64,000 nucleotides of DNA, from NCBI RefSeq assembly GCF_052030545.1, contig NZ_JBPDIH010000007.1:62001-126000 (forward strand), read 5' to 3'. Below the pieces are notes generated by a model. It made no database searches. It was not told the origin of the DNA and worked only from the letters and a program-made list of their open reading frames with translations. Of this stretch, positions 1 to 9,029 are shown piece after piece. Positions within the stretch are counted from its first letter, which is position 1. Each line of letters starts with the position of its first letter. The DNA comes from CANMXU01 sp052030545. Lineage in GTDB: Bacteria; Pseudomonadota; Gammaproteobacteria; Enterobacterales; Alteromonadaceae. Both the position numbers and the translations under genes were made by a program.

Positions 1-315
1 AATGATCATGTGATTTTTTATAACCGAGGTGAAAATCGAGTCTTCCCACGTTCGGCAGGCATTATTGGACGTGAAGTTAAATTTTGTCATCCACCTAAGT
101 CAGTTAATGTTGTGCTTGATATTGTTGAAGCATTTAAAGCGGGCACGCAAGATAACGCTGAATTTTGGATAGACTTTAAAGATCGTAAAATTCATATTCG
201 TTATTTTGCCATTCGAAATGAAGAAGGTGATTACAAAGGCGTTATTGAAATGTCGCAAGATATCACTGATATTTTAAAAATTGACGGTCAAAAGCGATTA
301 CTTGAATGGCAATAG
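1..315 (+). CDS. PAS-domain protein of DUF438 type, C-terminal end only
   Basis: The reading frame is open from base 1 and stops at 315, so the start lies outside the window. The visible ~104 residues form a PAS-like sensor domain: 'IIGREVKFCHPPKS' near the start, 'FWIDFKDRKIHIRYFAIRN' in the middle and 'QDITDI' near the end. This pattern is known from the C-terminal PAS domain of DUF438/hemerythrin-type proteins, which probably sense small ligands or redox state. The partner domain cannot be seen. A strong terminator follows and separates it from recA. Function is inferred from the domain pattern only. Confidence 0.7.
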   Translation, partial: NDHVIFYNRGENRVFPRSAGIIGREVKFCHPPKSVNVVLDIVEAFKAGTQDNAEFWIDFKDRKIHIRYFAIRNEEGDYKGVIEMSQDITDILKIDGQKRLLEWQ

Positions 316-402
316 GCAATCTGCAGAGTTACAGCATTTATTAAGAAACTCATACTGTAACTCATACTGTACTTAACACTGTAAGTAATACTGTGTATCT
401 CG

Positions 403-464
403 AAAAAAAGACATTAGTAACTTTTTAACTGAAAATTTTAAAAAGTTACTAATGTCTTTTTTTT
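403..464 (+). terminator. Rho-independent terminator before recA
   Basis: A long, nearly perfect hairpin: the A-rich left arm containing GACATTAGTAACTTTTTA pairs with TAAAAAGTTACTAATGTC on the right, followed by eight T. It ends the upstream PAS gene. The A-run on the left means it could also act on the minus strand. Confidence 0.85.
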
Positions 465-537
465 ATTTATTTTTCAATGAAATAAAAGTATCGTCAGTTT
501 GATTTTTTTTAGGAAATAAAAAAGTTTGATAAAAAAC

Positions 538-565
538 TTGATACTGTACGACTATACAGTATACT
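538..565 (+). promoter_or_regulatory. recA promoter with LexA (SOS) box
   Basis: TACTGTACGACTATACAGTA at 542-561 matches the gammaproteobacterial LexA operator (TACTG-N10-CAGTA) at both half-sites. It sits between a -35-like TTGATA (538-543) and a -10-like TATACT (560-565), spaced 16 bp, so LexA binding would cover the promoter. The recA start is about 50 bp downstream. SOS control of recA is established; the -35/-10 assignment is inference. Confidence 0.9.
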
Positions 566-611
566 TTGCTTCATCAAACAGATTAACCCTATCGTAAATG
601 TGGAGCGATAC

Positions 612-1640
612 ATGGACAACAATAAAGAAAAAGCACTTTCAGCTGCGTTAAGTCAAATAGAACGTCAATTTGGTAAAGGTTCAATTATGAAGTTGGGCGA
701 AAACCGCAGCATGGACGTTGAAACAATTTCAACGGGCTCACTAGGGTTAGATATTGCTTTAGGCGCAGGCGGTTTACCATTAGGTCGTGTAGTCGAAATT
801 TACGGCCCAGAGTCAAGTGGTAAAACAACGCTAACTTTAGAAGTAATTGCTGAAGCACAACGTAACGGAAAAATTTGTGCCTTTGTTGATGCTGAGCATG
901 CGCTTGACCCAATTTACGCTGAAAAGCTTGGTGTAAATATTGATGAATTATTAGTTTCTCAACCTGATACCGGTGAGCAAGCATTAGAAATTTGTGACAT
1001 GTTAACTCGTTCAGGCGCTATTGACGTAATCGTGGTTGACTCGGTTGCAGCACTTACACCAAAGGCTGAAATTGAAGGCGACATGGGCGACTCTCACATG
1101 GGCTTACAAGCACGTATGTTGTCTCAAGCAATGCGTAAATTAACCGGTAACTTAAAACAGTCAAATACCATGTTAATTTTCATTAACCAAATTCGTATGA
1201 AAATTGGTGTTATGTTTGGTAACCCAGAAACCACCACAGGTGGTAACGCATTGAAGTTCTACGCTTCAGTACGCTTAGACATTCGCCGCATTGGTGCGGT
1301 AAAACAAGGTGATGAGATCGTTGGTAATGAAACCCGTGTGAAAGTGGTTAAAAACAAAATTGCGCCTCCGTTTAAACAAGTTGAATTCCAAATTTTATAC
1401 GGTGAAGGCATTAACAGCCTTGGCGAGTTAATTGACCTTGGCGTGCAAAACAAAATGGTTGAAAAAGCTGGTGCTTGGTATAGTTATAACGGTGACAAAA
1501 TCGGTCAAGGTAAGGCAAAAGCGGTTGATTATTTAAAAGAAAACCCAGCTATTGCACAAGAAATTGACGGTCGTTTACGTGAATTGTTTTTATCAAAAAA
1601 TACCGGTAATGAAACTCAAGAAGAAGCTGTAACTGAATAA
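612..1640 (+). CDS. recA: Recombinase RecA
   Basis: DNA-dependent ATPase that forms filaments on single-stranded DNA, carries out strand exchange and triggers LexA self-cleavage. The 342-residue product has the usual family length. Walker A GPESSGKT is at residues 65-72, and 'INQIRMKIGVMFGNPETTTGG' marks the L1/L2 DNA-binding region. I chose the ATG at 612 because GGAG at 602-605 lies 6 bp upstream; an in-frame GTG at 600 would lie inside that ribosome-binding site. It is monocistronic, with its own LexA box and terminator. No recX follows directly, unlike in Escherichia coli. Confidence 0.97.
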   Translation: MDNNKEKALSAALSQIERQFGKGSIMKLGENRSMDVETISTGSLGLDIALGAGGLPLGRVVEIYGPESSGKTTLTLEVIAEAQRNGKICAFVDAEHALDPIYAEKLGVNIDELLVSQPDTGEQALEICDMLTRSGAIDVIVVDSVAALTPKAEIEGDMGDSHMGLQARMLSQAMRKLTGNLKQSNTMLIFINQIRMKIGVMFGNPETTTGGNALKFYASVRLDIRRIGAVKQGDEIVGNETRVKVVKNKIAPPFKQVEFQILYGEGINSLGELIDLGVQNKMVEKAGAWYSYNGDKIGQGKAKAVDYLKENPAIAQEIDGRLRELFLSKNTGNETQEEAVTE

Positions 1641-1670
1641 TCACTTAAATTACAGTGTTCATCTTAAAGA

Positions 1671-1700
1671 AAACCAACGAGCAATCGTTGGTTTTTTTTA
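1671..1700 (+). terminator. recA terminator
   Basis: AAACCAACGA-gcaa-TCGTTGGTTT perfect 10-bp stem followed by a T run. It lies 30 bp after recA, between recA and a convergent minus-strand gene. Confidence 0.88.
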
Positions 1701-1716
1701 TGGCTAAGTTATTATT

Positions 1717-2541
1717 TTATTGCAAAAACCGGTCAAGATCTGACGTTAAAATTTTATGTTTTTCGTCAACCACTCCAGCTTCAATAAGTTGCCGATAACT
1801 AGTAGTTACTTTTTGGCATATTTCTTTACCACCAATAAAGTTCTTTGGTGTTGTTATCGGATAGCCGAGCAGGGTATACAAAGGGTAGCTTTTTAATTGG
1901 TAGCTATTTAGCGGAAAAAAATGTTGTTGAGCATTTATCATCATATTGTCAAAGACAATAAAATAATCGCCCCTGCCAGTAACTAATCCTTTTATCGCGG
2001 CTTTTACTGAACGAGGTCGCATAAAGCTAATGCTTTTATTGGTTTTTAAACTTTCATAGTTACCCAGTGGTAAACCATGCAATATGATAAGGTTTTGCTC
2101 ATCAAAGTCTTCAATATTAATTATCTCTGGTAAGGTTTCATCTAGGTAATATACGCGTAAGGTAATTTCTGTTGGTGGTACGCAAACATGCAAAATATCG
2201 TTGGTATATACTCCGTCAACTTCGCCGTAATTAATAAAGGCTATGTCACCTTGTGTCGCTTGTTGCTGCATTCTGCTATAAGGCACATTAACAAATTCAA
2301 CGTCTAAATTTGCGTGTTTATACAGAGCTTTGGCCAGTCGATAATGTACTCCGGAGAACTTATCATTACTGTTTTCCCAATAAGGCGGAAAGGTTAAAAA
2401 GTATTGTTGTAATGGCTTTTTGGCTGAAGTGTCAGGCGCAGCGGACCAACTTTCAGAGCATGCATAATGAGAAAGTAGTAATGCAAGCCAGCAAAACCAA
2501 GACAACAAAAACTTGTGCACCTGCATTCGTTTTAATCCCAT
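1717..2541 (-). CDS. Periplasmic substrate-binding protein, amino-acid-binding (SBP_bac_3) type
   Basis: About 274 residues with an N-terminal hydrophobic signal sequence and then a fold resembling the solute-binding family 3 proteins of polar amino acid uptake: 'YFLTFPPYWENSNDKFSGVHY' near the start and alternating lobes afterwards. No permease or ATPase gene is adjacent, so it may be an orphan binder or a sensor-type protein rather than part of a transporter. Position 2541 is ATG; a TTG lies one codon upstream and another ATG at 2526. A second protein of the same broad type is encoded at 10343-11098. The ligand cannot be predicted. Confidence 0.65.
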   Translation of the reverse strand: MGLKRMQVHKFLLSWFCWLALLLSHYACSESWSAAPDTSAKKPLQQYFLTFPPYWENSNDKFSGVHYRLAKALYKHANLDVEFVNVPYSRMQQQATQGDIAFINYGEVDGVYTNDILHVCVPPTEITLRVYYLDETLPEIINIEDFDEQNLIILHGLPLGNYESLKTNKSISFMRPRSVKAAIKGLVTGRGDYFIVFDNMMINAQQHFFPLNSYQLKSYPLYTLLGYPITTPKNFIGGKEICQKVTTSYRQLIEAGVVDEKHKILTSDLDRFLQ

Positions 2542-2790
2542 CAATAAAAATAGACATTTAATTTGAGTATAGAAGAAAACTACGCTTTAAATCATTTAAA
2601 AATACCTAATACCAATTATATTAATAAATTAGTCAACTTAGAACTCGATTAACGACCTTAGAACAAACAAAATTACTTAAACATAGTTATTCTATATTTC
2701 TTTAATTTTGAGCCGTTATCAGTTCGCTAATCAGTTCCCAAAGGGCGATTTTAAAAGGCTTATATCCATCGTTATTGATTTTGACAAGGT

Positions 2791-2835
2791 TATTACATGG
2801 ATGTAATACATTAGGGTAACGCAGGAGCAGTTACC
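2791..2835 (+). repeat. Paired hairpins, copy 1
   Basis: Hairpin A, TATTACATGGATGTAATA (2791-2808), has a perfect 8-bp stem around GG. Hairpin B, GGTAAC-GCAGGAGCA-GTTACC (2815-2835), follows after 6 bp. Compare copies 2 and 3, which keep CATGGATG and the GCA(T)GGAGCA apex but have different stems. Confidence 0.65.
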
Positions 2836-2867
2836 GAGAATAACCATTCTTTTCAATCAATGCCTTG

Positions 2868-2912
2868 CCTACATGGATGTAGGTACTTAGGTTATGCATG
2901 GAGCATATAACC
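2868..2912 (+). repeat. Paired hairpins, copy 2
   Basis: Hairpin A, CCTACATGGATGTAGG (2868-2883), and hairpin B, GGTTAT-GCATGGAGCAT-ATAACC (2890-2912). It has the same order and apices as copy 1, with different but self-complementary stems. Confidence 0.65.
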
Positions 2913-3091
2913 TGTGCCTATAAGCCTTTTAATTGTCGCTAAGTGATCAATTAATTAATGCACTTGGTATAACGTTAAGCGAGAGCAATATTTTCGCAGT
3001 TAATACGGCAGTTGTTAATAATCACTATAAGTTCAGTGGATATAAAAAGTGCCGCTATAAGAATACAGTATAAGACCAGATTAAAAGTTTT

Positions 3092-3123
3092 AGCCATCTA
3101 AACGTTTAGAAGTTGACATTTCT
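3092..3123 (+). promoter_or_regulatory. Tandem MetJ-like operator upstream of metA
   Basis: Four contiguous 8-mers resemble the MetJ box AGACGTCT: AGCCATCT (6/8), AAACGTTT (6/8), AGAAGTTG (5/8) and ACATTTCT (5/8). They overlap a -35-like TTGACA at 3113-3118, about 115 bp upstream of the metA ATG. MetJ with S-adenosylmethionine represses metA in gammaproteobacteria through tandem 8-bp boxes. The site itself is inferred by eye. Confidence 0.6.
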
Positions 3124-3236
3124 AGCGTTCCAAGTCACATTAGTCGCTATAGAATTGCCTATAATAAACTTTTAATGTTTATCTGCATTGTTTGATATTT
3201 CATTATTAGTGTGACTACTTCAAGAGGTTGAGAAAA

Positions 3237-4199
3237 ATGCCGATTAAAATTCCTGATCAGTTACCAGCACTTTCCATATTAGACAAAGAGAACATTTTTG
3301 TAATGTCTGAGCACCGTGCTGCTAATCAGGAAATTCGCCCGATGCAAGTAGCAATACTTAACCTGATGCCTAATAAAATTGAAACAGAAGTGCAGATATT
3401 GCGCATGTTGGCGAATACGCCATTGCAAATTAATGTTGAGTTTGTGCGTATCCATAAAAATGTTTCAAAAAATACCCCAAAAGAGCATTTAGATAATTTC
3501 TATTGTTTATTTGATGATATTAAAGATAAGCAATACGACGGCTTAATTATTACAGGGGCGCCGCTAGCATTACTTGATTACAGTGAAGTTAAGTTTTGGG
3601 ATAAAATTTGTGAAGTATTTGATTGGGCTGAAAAAAATGTAACTTCAACTATGTTTTCATGTTGGGCAGCTCATGCGGCGATGTACTATTACTACGGTAT
3701 TAACCGAAAACTGCGTGAACAAAAGCTTTCTGGAGTGTATCAGCATCGCCCACTTGACGCGCACGAAGAGTTAACGCGTGGCTTTGACGGTAGTTTTAAT
3801 GTGCCACATTCGCGCTATGGTTATATCAGTGTTGAAGATTATCAATCGGTTCCCGATTTGACAATTATTGCTCAATCTGATCAAGCAGGTGCCTATGTGG
3901 TTGCCAGTAAAAATAAACAACAGGTCTATGTAACGGGTCATCCGGAATATGACGCAACTACCTTACATGAAGAATACCAACGAGATTTAAAAGCGGCCGG
4001 TGACAACGTCCAAGTCAAAATGCCGTCGGGCTATTATCCTAATAACGACGCAAGTGCAGAACCGGTGAGCTCTTGGCGAAGTCATGGTAGTTTATTATTT
4101 ACCAATTGGCTTAATTATTACGTTTATCAAATTACCCCTTATCAGTTAGACGCTGATAACATTCAAGCTATACATCCAGGAGCAAAAAGTGGCCAGTAG
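3237..4199 (+). CDS. metA: Homoserine O-succinyltransferase (MetA)
   Basis: First committed step of methionine synthesis: acyl transfer from an acyl-CoA to homoserine. Length is 320 residues. Catalytic Cys142 lies in 'FSCWAAHAA', and His235 and Glu237 in 'GHPEYD', the same numbering as the E. coli enzyme. 'HGSLLFTNWLNYYVYQ' matches the conserved C-terminal region. I chose ATG 3237, with AAGAGG 9 bp upstream, over the upstream TTG at 3228. The stop overlaps the start of metH, so the two are translationally coupled. Whether the acyl donor is succinyl- or acetyl-CoA cannot be settled from sequence alone, but close similarity to the enterobacterial protein favours succinyl. Confidence 0.93.
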   Translation: MPIKIPDQLPALSILDKENIFVMSEHRAANQEIRPMQVAILNLMPNKIETEVQILRMLANTPLQINVEFVRIHKNVSKNTPKEHLDNFYCLFDDIKDKQYDGLIITGAPLALLDYSEVKFWDKICEVFDWAEKNVTSTMFSCWAAHAAMYYYYGINRKLREQKLSGVYQHRPLDAHEELTRGFDGSFNVPHSRYGYISVEDYQSVPDLTIIAQSDQAGAYVVASKNKQQVYVTGHPEYDATTLHEEYQRDLKAAGDNVQVKMPSGYYPNNDASAEPVSSWRSHGSLLFTNWLNYYVYQITPYQLDADNIQAIHPGAKSGQ

Positions 4200-7100
4200 T
4201 ATTTTGCGATCAGCATCGTTTGACTTATTAGAGCAGCAATTACAAGAGCGTATTTTGATCCTCGATGGTGCTATGGGCACCATGATCCAAGCGTATAAAC
4301 TTGAAGAACAAGATTACCGCGGTGAGCGTTTTGCTGACTGGCATCTCGATGTTAAAGGCAATAACGATATGTTAGTGCTTACTCAGCCTGACATTATCAA
4401 AGCCATTCATAAAGAATATTTAGCCGCTGGTGCCGATATTCTAGAAACTAATACTTTTAACGCGACCACTATTGCGATGGCCGACTATGATATGGAAGCG
4501 CAAAGCGCAGAAATAAACTTAGTGGCAGCGCAATTAGCACGTGAAGTTGCCGACGAATATACCAAGCAAAATCCAGATAAACCGCGTTTTGTTGCTGGAG
4601 TTTTAGGACCAACAAACCGCACCTGTTCAATCTCGCCTGATGTGAATGATCCAGCTTATCGTAATGTTACTTTTGATCAGCTAAAAGACGCCTATATTGA
4701 GTCAACCAAAGCGTTGATTGAAGGTGGTTCAGACATTATTTTAATTGAAACTATCTTCGATACCCTAAATGCAAAAGCGGCAATCTTTGCGGTTGAAGCG
4801 GTATTTGAAGAATTAGGCAAGCGTTATCCGGTAATGATCTCGGGTACCATTACCGATGCCTCGGGTCGTACCCTTTCAGGACAAACCACCGAAGCGTTTT
4901 ATAACTCACTACGACACGCCAAACCGATTTCTTTTGGTTTGAACTGTGCGTTAGGTCCGGTAGAGCTTCGTCAATATGTGGAAGAGTTAAGCCGAATTTC
5001 TGATGTTGCGGTTAGTGCTCACCCCAATGCCGGTTTACCCAATGCTTTTGGTGAATACGATTTTAGCATTGACGATATGAACAGCCATGTTAGTGAATGG
5101 GCTAATTCTGGCTTTTTAAATATTATTGGTGGTTGTTGTGGTACCACGCCTGGGCATATTCAAGGCATGGCAAATGCGGTTGCTAATATTAAGCCACGAA
5201 AGATAAAACCACGTGAAATTGCCTGTCGTTTATCGGGTTTAGAAGCATTAACCATTACAGAAGATAGCCTTTTTGTTAACGTCGGTGAACGTACTAACGT
5301 GACCGGCTCAGCAATTTTTAAACGCTTGATCACTGAACAAAAATTTGATGACGCTATTGCCGTTGCACTGCAACAAGTTGAAAACGGCGCGCAAATTATT
5401 GATATCAATATGGACGAAGGCATGTTGGACTCAAAAGCGGCAATGATCCGCTTTTTGAATTTAATTGCTGGCGAGCCAGATATTGCCAAAGTGCCGATCA
5501 TGCTTGATTCTTCTAAATGGGATATTTTAGAAGAAGGCTTAAAGTGCATTCAGGGTAAAGGGGTTGTTAACTCGATTAGCCTTAAAGAAGGTGAAGATAA
5601 ATTCCGTGAGCAAGCAGAACTTTTAAGGCGTTACGGCGCCGCAGTTATTGTGATGGCGTTTGACGAAGTAGGTCAAGCCGATACACGTGAACGTAAATTT
5701 GAAATTTGTCAGCGCGCTTATCACATTTTGGTTAATGAAATCGGCTTTCCTGCTGAAGACATTATTTTTGACCCCAACATTTTTGCCGTTGCCACAGGTA
5801 TTGACGAGCATAATAACTACGCGGTTGATTTTATTGACGCGGTAAAAGACATTAAAGACAATCTGCCGTACGCGATGATCTCTGGTGGCGTTTCTAATGT
5901 ATCGTTCTCGTTCAGAGGTAATAACCCAGTACGTGAAGCGATCCATGCGGTATTTTTATATCACGCCATTAAAAACGGCATGGACATGGGCATAGTCAAC
6001 GCAGGTCAGTTAGCTATTTATTCAGACATTCCTGAAAACCTGCGCCTTGCCGTTGAAGATGTTATTCAAAACAGTGACGACGGCGCTACCGAGCGTTTGC
6101 TTGATGTTGCTGAAGAATATCGTGGCCAAGCAGGTAGTCAAAACAGCAAAACAGATCTCGCTTGGCGTGAATTACCGGTTAATAAACGCTTAGAGCATTC
6201 CCTTGTAAAAGGCATCAATGAATTTATTATTGAAGACACTGAAGCTGCACGTCTTGAAGCGACTCGCCCATTAGATGTTATCGAAGGTCCATTAATGGAC
6301 GGCATGAATGTCGTTGGCGACCTATTTGGCGCAGGCGAAATGTTCTTGCCACAAGTGGTAAAATCGGCGCGAGTAATGAAACAAGCCGTTGCCCATTTAA
6401 ATCCGTTTATTGAAGCGGAAAAAACCGAGGTTAAGTCGAACGGTAAAGTGCTACTTGCTACGGTTAAAGGTGACGTGCACGATATAGGTAAAAATATTGT
6501 TGGCGTAGTACTGCAATGTAATAACTACGACATTATTGATTTAGGCGTTATGGTGTCTTGCGACGATATTTTACGTGTCGCTAAAGAAGAAAATGTCGAT
6601 GTTATCGGTTTATCAGGCCTTATCACGCCATCGCTTGATGAAATGGTCCATGTCGCAAAAGAAATGAAGCGCCTAGACTTAAAATTGCCGTTATTAATAG
6701 GTGGCGCAACGACATCTAAAGCACATACCGCAGTAAAAATAGAACCACAATATGAAAACCCTGTCGTTTATGTGCCTAATGCATCACGTTCGGTATCTGT
6801 GGTGAGTGCACTGTTGTCAGACGAATTACGCCCAGCCTTTATGGAACGCCAAAAAGCTGAGTACGTTAAAGTACGTGAACGCCATTATAAAAAAGGCCCA
6901 CGTTCTAGCTTAATTGCCCTTGAAGATGCACGCGCTAATGCCACGCCAATAAGTTTTGAAAATTACACCCCTAAAGTGCCAAACAAGCTCGGTGTTACTG
7001 TACTTGATAATATCGATTTAAATGAAGTACGTAATTATATTGATTGGACGCCGTTTTTCATGACTTGGCAGTTATCGGGCAAATACCCGCTAATTTTACG

Positions 7101-7893
7101 TCATGAAGTGATTGGTGAAGAAGCGACTAAGTTATTTAACGACGCCAACGCCATGCTTGACGATGTTATTAACAATAAAAAGCTGAGTGCTAAAGCGGTA
7201 TTTGGTTTATTCCCCGCGCATCGCGAGCAAGACGATTTAGTGTTATTTGAAAATGATAATCGCGACGCGCCGTTAATGAAATTGCATCAATTGCGTCAGC
7301 AAAGTAAAAAGCCTGCCGGGCAATTTAATCGTTGTTTAGCTGACTATGTTGCAGACCAGCAATCAGGTGTTAAAGATTATATGGGCGCCTTTGCTGTATC
7401 TGCAGGCTTTGGTTGTGATGACTTAGTTAAAGCATTTGATGCACGGCATGATGATTACAACAGCATTTTAATTAAGGCGGTTGCCGATCGTTTAGCTGAA
7501 GCGAGTGCTGAATACCTGCATGAAAAAATTCGTAAAGAATATTGGGGTTATGCGCCTGATGAAAACCTAGATAACGATGCGCTTATTCGCGAAAGCTATC
7601 AAGGTATTCGTCCTGCACCGGGTTACCCTGCGTGTCCTGAGCATACCGAAAAAGGCTTATTGTGGAAATTGCTTAATGTTGAAGAAAACATTGGCATGGA
7701 GTTAACTTCAAGCTTTGCCATGACACCGGGAGCAGCAGTCAGTGGTTGGTATTTTGCACACCCTGACAGTAAATACTTTGCTGTCGCCAAAGTGGCTAAA
7801 GACCAAGTGGAAAGTTACGCAGTGCGCAAAGAAATGACCATGCCTCAAGCTGAACGTTGGTTGTCGGCTAATTTGGATTACGAGCCAGAGTAA
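4189..7893 (+). CDS. metH: Cobalamin-dependent methionine synthase (MetH)
   Basis: Transfers a methyl group from 5-methyltetrahydrofolate to homocysteine through methylcobalamin. The protein is 1234 residues, full length. Domains in order: a homocysteine/zinc-binding barrel (Cys near 252 in 'LNCALG' and Cys-Cys near 316-317 in 'GGCCGTT'), a folate-binding barrel starting near residue 360 ('VNVGERTNVTGS'), the cap and B12 domain ('GDVHDIGKNI', lower axial His near 764), and the AdoMet-binding reactivation domain ('RPAPGYPACPEHTEK'). The GTG start at 4189 overlaps metA by 11 bp and has AGGAG 6 bp upstream. It therefore shares the MetJ-like control of metA. A functional enzyme requires cobalamin supply. 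Confidence 0.96.
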   Translation: MASSILRSASFDLLEQQLQERILILDGAMGTMIQAYKLEEQDYRGERFADWHLDVKGNNDMLVLTQPDIIKAIHKEYLAAGADILETNTFNATTIAMADYDMEAQSAEINLVAAQLAREVADEYTKQNPDKPRFVAGVLGPTNRTCSISPDVNDPAYRNVTFDQLKDAYIESTKALIEGGSDIILIETIFDTLNAKAAIFAVEAVFEELGKRYPVMISGTITDASGRTLSGQTTEAFYNSLRHAKPISFGLNCALGPVELRQYVEELSRISDVAVSAHPNAGLPNAFGEYDFSIDDMNSHVSEWANSGFLNIIGGCCGTTPGHIQGMANAVANIKPRKIKPREIACRLSGLEALTITEDSLFVNVGERTNVTGSAIFKRLITEQKFDDAIAVALQQVENGAQIIDINMDEGMLDSKAAMIRFLNLIAGEPDIAKVPIMLDSSKWDILEEGLKCIQGKGVVNSISLKEGEDKFREQAELLRRYGAAVIVMAFDEVGQADTRERKFEICQRAYHILVNEIGFPAEDIIFDPNIFAVATGIDEHNNYAVDFIDAVKDIKDNLPYAMISGGVSNVSFSFRGNNPVREAIHAVFLYHAIKNGMDMGIVNAGQLAIYSDIPENLRLAVEDVIQNSDDGATERLLDVAEEYRGQAGSQNSKTDLAWRELPVNKRLEHSLVKGINEFIIEDTEAARLEATRPLDVIEGPLMDGMNVVGDLFGAGEMFLPQVVKSARVMKQAVAHLNPFIEAEKTEVKSNGKVLLATVKGDVHDIGKNIVGVVLQCNNYDIIDLGVMVSCDDILRVAKEENVDVIGLSGLITPSLDEMVHVAKEMKRLDLKLPLLIGGATTSKAHTAVKIEPQYENPVVYVPNASRSVSVVSALLSDELRPAFMERQKAEYVKVRERHYKKGPRSSLIALEDARANATPISFENYTPKVPNKLGVTVLDNIDLNEVRNYIDWTPFFMTWQLSGKYPLILRHEVIGEEATKLFNDANAMLDDVINNKKLSAKAVFGLFPAHREQDDLVLFENDNRDAPLMKLHQLRQQSKKPAGQFNRCLADYVADQQSGVKDYMGAFAVSAGFGCDDLVKAFDARHDDYNSILIKAVADRLAEASAEYLHEKIRKEYWGYAPDENLDNDALIRESYQGIRPAPGYPACPEHTEKGLLWKLLNVEENIGMELTSSFAMTPGAAVSGWYFAHPDSKYFAVAKVAKDQVESYAVRKEMTMPQAERWLSANLDYEPE

Positions 7894-7916
7894 TTTCTAC
7901 TCATCACTATTATTTT

Positions 7917-7942
7917 AAGGCAGTCAGTAGATTGCCTTTTTT
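7917..7942 (+). terminator. Terminator after metH
   Basis: AAGGCA and TGCCTT form a short stem followed by a T run, about 25 bp after the metH stop codon. Confidence 0.6.
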
Positions 7943-8102
7943 ATGACTTGGTTCCCCGCATATTTTTTTAGCTTATTTTCTCGGCTTATTTTCTCGGCAT
8001 AGTTTAATAATAAAGCACACTCTACTTAAATTATATTTGTGTAATAGCGCTAAGTCGCTAATTCACTGGCGTTGTTTTGTTAAACTCGATAGTCGATAAA
8101 TC

Positions 8103-8130
8103 TTGCTTTTTGTTTAAAAAAGCGTAGAAT
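8103..8130 (+). promoter_or_regulatory. Putative sigma-70 promoter of the rpsP operon
   Basis: TTGCTT (8103-8108) and TAGAAT (8125-8130) with a 16-bp spacer, ending 77 bp before the rpsP ATG. It lies in the 314-bp gap after metH, where nothing else was recognised apart from the metH terminator. Confidence 0.5.
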
Positions 8131-8207
8131 ACGCGAGCTTTTCTGTCACCTTGGTGATGGAAGTGTCTGGAAAATTCGTTTTAACACTTAAATAAATAGA
8201 GGACGAT

Positions 8208-8456
8208 ATGGTTACCATTCGTTTAGCTCGTGGCGGCGCTAAGAAGCGTCCATTCTATCAGGTTGTTGTTGCAGATAGCCGTAACTCTCGCGATGGTCGT
8301 TTCATCGAGAAAGTTGGTTTCTTCAACCCTACTGCACAAGGTCAAGCAGAAAAATTACGCTTAGACCTAGATCGTATCAACCATTGGGTTGGTCAAGGTG
8401 CAACAGTATCTGATCGTGTGGCCAAATTAGTTAAAGACGCTCAAGTAGCAGCTTAA
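8208..8456 (+). CDS. rpsP: 30S ribosomal protein S16
   Basis: 82-residue small-subunit ribosomal protein, needed for 30S assembly. The N-terminus 'MVTIRLARGGAKKRPFYQVV' is the family hallmark. Preceded by AGAGGA as ribosome-binding site. First gene of the conserved rpsP-rimM-trmD-rplS operon, whose remaining three genes follow in order. Confidence 0.97.
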   Translation: MVTIRLARGGAKKRPFYQVVVADSRNSRDGRFIEKVGFFNPTAQGQAEKLRLDLDRINHWVGQGATVSDRVAKLVKDAQVAA

Positions 8457-8495
8457 TTATTAGGCATAAGATAAAGGTAGGCTTTAGGAGTTATT

Positions 8496-9026
8496 GTGGA
8501 AGTTATTGGTAAAGAAGTGATCTTAGGTAAAGTAGGCGCAGTTTACGGCATCAAAGGTTGGTTGAAGATCCATTCGTTCACAGATGATCAAGAAGCTATC
8601 CTTGACTATTTTCCTTGGTCATTAAAATTAGGAAATAACACCAAACCAGTAGAAGTTACTGATTGGCGTAAACATAACAACGGCTTAATTGTTCAAGTTG
8701 CTGGTATTACTGACCGAGATGTTGCACAAACATTAGTAGGTTCAGAAATTTTAGTAAACGAGGACATGTTACCAGATTTACCGGAAGGTGAATTCTATTG
8801 GCGTGACTTAATTGGCATGGCAGTTGTTAATACTCAAGGCTATAACCTTGGGGTGGTTTCTGACTTAATGGAAACCGGCGCTAACGATGTACTGGTGGTA
8901 AAAGCTAACCCTAATGACGGTTTTGGTAAAAAAGAGCGATTAATTCCGTATCTTTTTGAACAAGTTGTTGTTGAGGTAAGCGCTGAAAATAAACAAATTT
9001 GTGTTGACTGGGACCCAGGTTTCTAG
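8496..9026 (+). CDS. rimM: Ribosome maturation factor RimM
   Basis: 176-residue factor that assists assembly of the 30S head and binds S19. The N-terminal beta-barrel motif 'LGKVGAVYGIKGWLKIHSFT' and the PRC-barrel region ('FYWRDLIGMAVVN') are present in the usual order. It begins at GTG 8496 with AGGAG upstream (TTTAGGAGTTATT). Second gene of the rpsP operon. Confidence 0.95.
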   Translation: MEVIGKEVILGKVGAVYGIKGWLKIHSFTDDQEAILDYFPWSLKLGNNTKPVEVTDWRKHNNGLIVQVAGITDRDVAQTLVGSEILVNEDMLPDLPEGEFYWRDLIGMAVVNTQGYNLGVVSDLMETGANDVLVVKANPNDGFGKKERLIPYLFEQVVVEVSAENKQICVDWDPGF

Positions 9027-9029
9027 CTC

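Larger units (their letters stand above)
2608..2972. repeat. Palindromic MITE-like intergenic element carrying two paired-hairpin motifs
   Basis: The 365-bp segment fills most of the gap between 2541 and metA. Its ends are imperfect terminal inverted repeats (ATACCAATTATATTAAT at the left, and ATTAATGCACTTGGTAT at the right). Inside, CAAAATTA...ATAG-TTATT-CTAT...TAATTTTG forms a hairpin near 2670-2710. A perfect 12-bp inverted repeat, AAAAGGCTTATA (2753-2764) and TATAAGCCTTTT (2919-2930), encloses two tandem copies of a hairpin pair (2791-2835 and 2868-2912). There is no coding potential. It looks like a non-autonomous mobile or structured element; its mobility is inference. Confidence 0.6.

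Noticed and set aside
685..984. Antisense open frames such as the minus frame inside recA, and similar frames in metH, penicillin acylase and prsT
   Set aside because: They are shadows of strongly supported genes, without ribosome-binding sites or recognisable domains.
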